From an uncultured Oscillospiraceae bacterium (GTDB lineage: Bacteria > Bacillota > Clostridia > Oscillospirales > Ruminococcaceae), in NCBI GenBank assembly GCA_910587335.1, contig CAJUMG010000007.1, positions 1 to 5,779 on the forward strand: DNA of 5,779 nucleotides, written 5' to 3'. The notes below the pieces were generated by a model that did no database searches, was not told the DNA's origin, and saw only the letters and a program-made list of their open reading frames with translations. This document shows positions 5,498 to 5,779 of the stretch, piece by piece. Positions within the stretch are counted from its first letter, which is position 1. The number at the start of each line of letters is the position of its first letter. A program made the position numbers and the translations under genes.

Positions 5498-5779
5498 CTA
5501 TTCATTTTTTTTGGAACGGTCCATTAAGTCGCCGATTAAAGCCGCAATAAAGCCGGATACAAAGCAAGAAGGAGCGGCTTCCATCGCAGTACGATGAATC
5601 AGCATTTGCTGATGAAAATCCAGATAAAATGCCATCCGATAGGATAAAAGTGCGAGGACAAAAAGAATTACAGAGAGCCAAAAGCTAAAGATGATTACCT
5701 GTTTGGAATAGACGCAGATTCCATTGAGTTCTTTATGAATTTTTTTAACAAATAAAATTAAATTACATAAAATATAACA
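5498..5779 (-). CDS. Small two-helix membrane protein, 5' end outside the window
   Basis: The frame is open from the window edge for 93 codons to the TAG at 5500-5498. It has a hydrophobic helix VIIFSFWLSVILFVLALL (about residues 28-45 of the visible part), a polar stretch (FHQQMLIHRTAMEAAP) and a second, shorter hydrophobic segment CFVSGFIAALIGDLM (72-86). It ends in the charged tail DRSKKNE. There is no in-frame ATG, GTG or TTG before codon 49, and that codon lies past the first helix, so the true start should be beyond 5779. The first 15 codons are very AT-rich, so a rarer start codon inside the window cannot be excluded. I do not recognise the family. Its stop overlaps the start of the jelly-roll gene, so the two are probably co-translated and functionally linked, for example a membrane partner of a surface protein. 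Confidence 0.6.
   Translation of the reverse strand, partial: CYILCNLILFVKKIHKELNGICVYSKQVIIFSFWLSVILFVLALLSYRMAFYLDFHQQMLIHRTAMEAAPSCFVSGFIAALIGDLMDRSKKNE

Larger units (their letters stand above)
5071..5505 (-). pseudogene. Full-length jelly-roll gene interrupted by an in-frame TAG at codon 11
   Basis: Reading from the ATG at 5505, the frame gives MNSTNYFAAA, then TAG (5475-5473), then YKERSDFYPYRAGNALESGTE and on, in the same frame, into the 107-residue protein beginning at 5394. The 26 codons between the TAG and the downstream ATG have no start codon yet look like protein and fit the missing N-terminal part of the jelly roll. The ATG overlaps the stop of the upstream membrane-protein gene by 8 nt (ATGAATAG), an arrangement typical of translational coupling. 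The simplest reading is a 144-codon gene with a point nonsense mutation. Alternatives are stop read-through, restart at 5394, or a sequencing error. Confidence 0.5.

Noticed and set aside
5307..5597. A 96-codon plus-strand frame and another at 5063-5245.
   Set aside because: They are antisense shadows of the minus-strand membrane/jelly-roll pair and have no ribosome binding sites or recognisable protein features.
1..5779. CRISPR array, tRNA genes, insertion sequence ends, integrase or attachment sites.
   Set aside because: I found no regularly spaced repeats, cloverleaf pattern, transposase or recombinase, or convincing long terminal or direct repeats.

Overview
The window looks like an accessory region of a low-to-moderate GC Gram-positive bacterium, most likely a Clostridia-class Bacillota. 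The support is AGGAGG-type ribosome binding sites, consensus-like TTGACx/TATAAT promoters with 17-bp spacers, U-tract terminators, and protein types common there: small XRE regulators, DUF2752, TM2 and C1q/BclA-like jelly-roll proteins. The species cannot be told from the sequence.

Left part (61-3372, minus strand). One large gene encodes an 1103-residue protein with an N-terminal DUF4365-like PD-(D/E)XK nuclease domain, about 500 residues I do not recognise, and a complete C-terminal RecD/Pif1-like SF1 helicase. It has its own strong promoter and ribosome binding site and no partner gene in view. It is the best candidate for a single-protein anti-phage or anti-plasmid system here. That function is inferred from architecture, not shown.

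Middle (3373-3831). No protein gene is credible. Immediately divergent from the helicase promoter lies a block of nested inverted repeats (about 3458-3622) followed by a 12-bp hairpin with a T tract. G-U pairs favour a plus-strand structured RNA of about 170-230 nt that I cannot assign to a family. A second, bidirectional terminator (3791-3827) ends the regulator gene that comes from the right.

Regulatory core (3832-4964). A 95-residue XRE repressor (minus) is divergent from a two-gene plus-strand operon encoding a DUF2752 and a TM2-domain membrane protein. The 116-bp divergent spacer carries two related 16-bp imperfect palindromes 34 bp apart, one over each promoter's -10 region. This suggests the XRE protein controls both itself and the operon.

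Right part (4965-5779). A strong shared terminator (4987-5024) separates the operon from a convergent minus-strand pair. This is a small two-helix membrane protein cut off by the window edge, whose stop overlaps by 8 nt the ATG of a second gene. That second gene reads as a C1q/BclA-like jelly-roll protein interrupted at codon 11 by an in-frame TAG. It may be a recent nonsense mutant, or translation may restart at a downstream ATG with a usable ribosome binding site.
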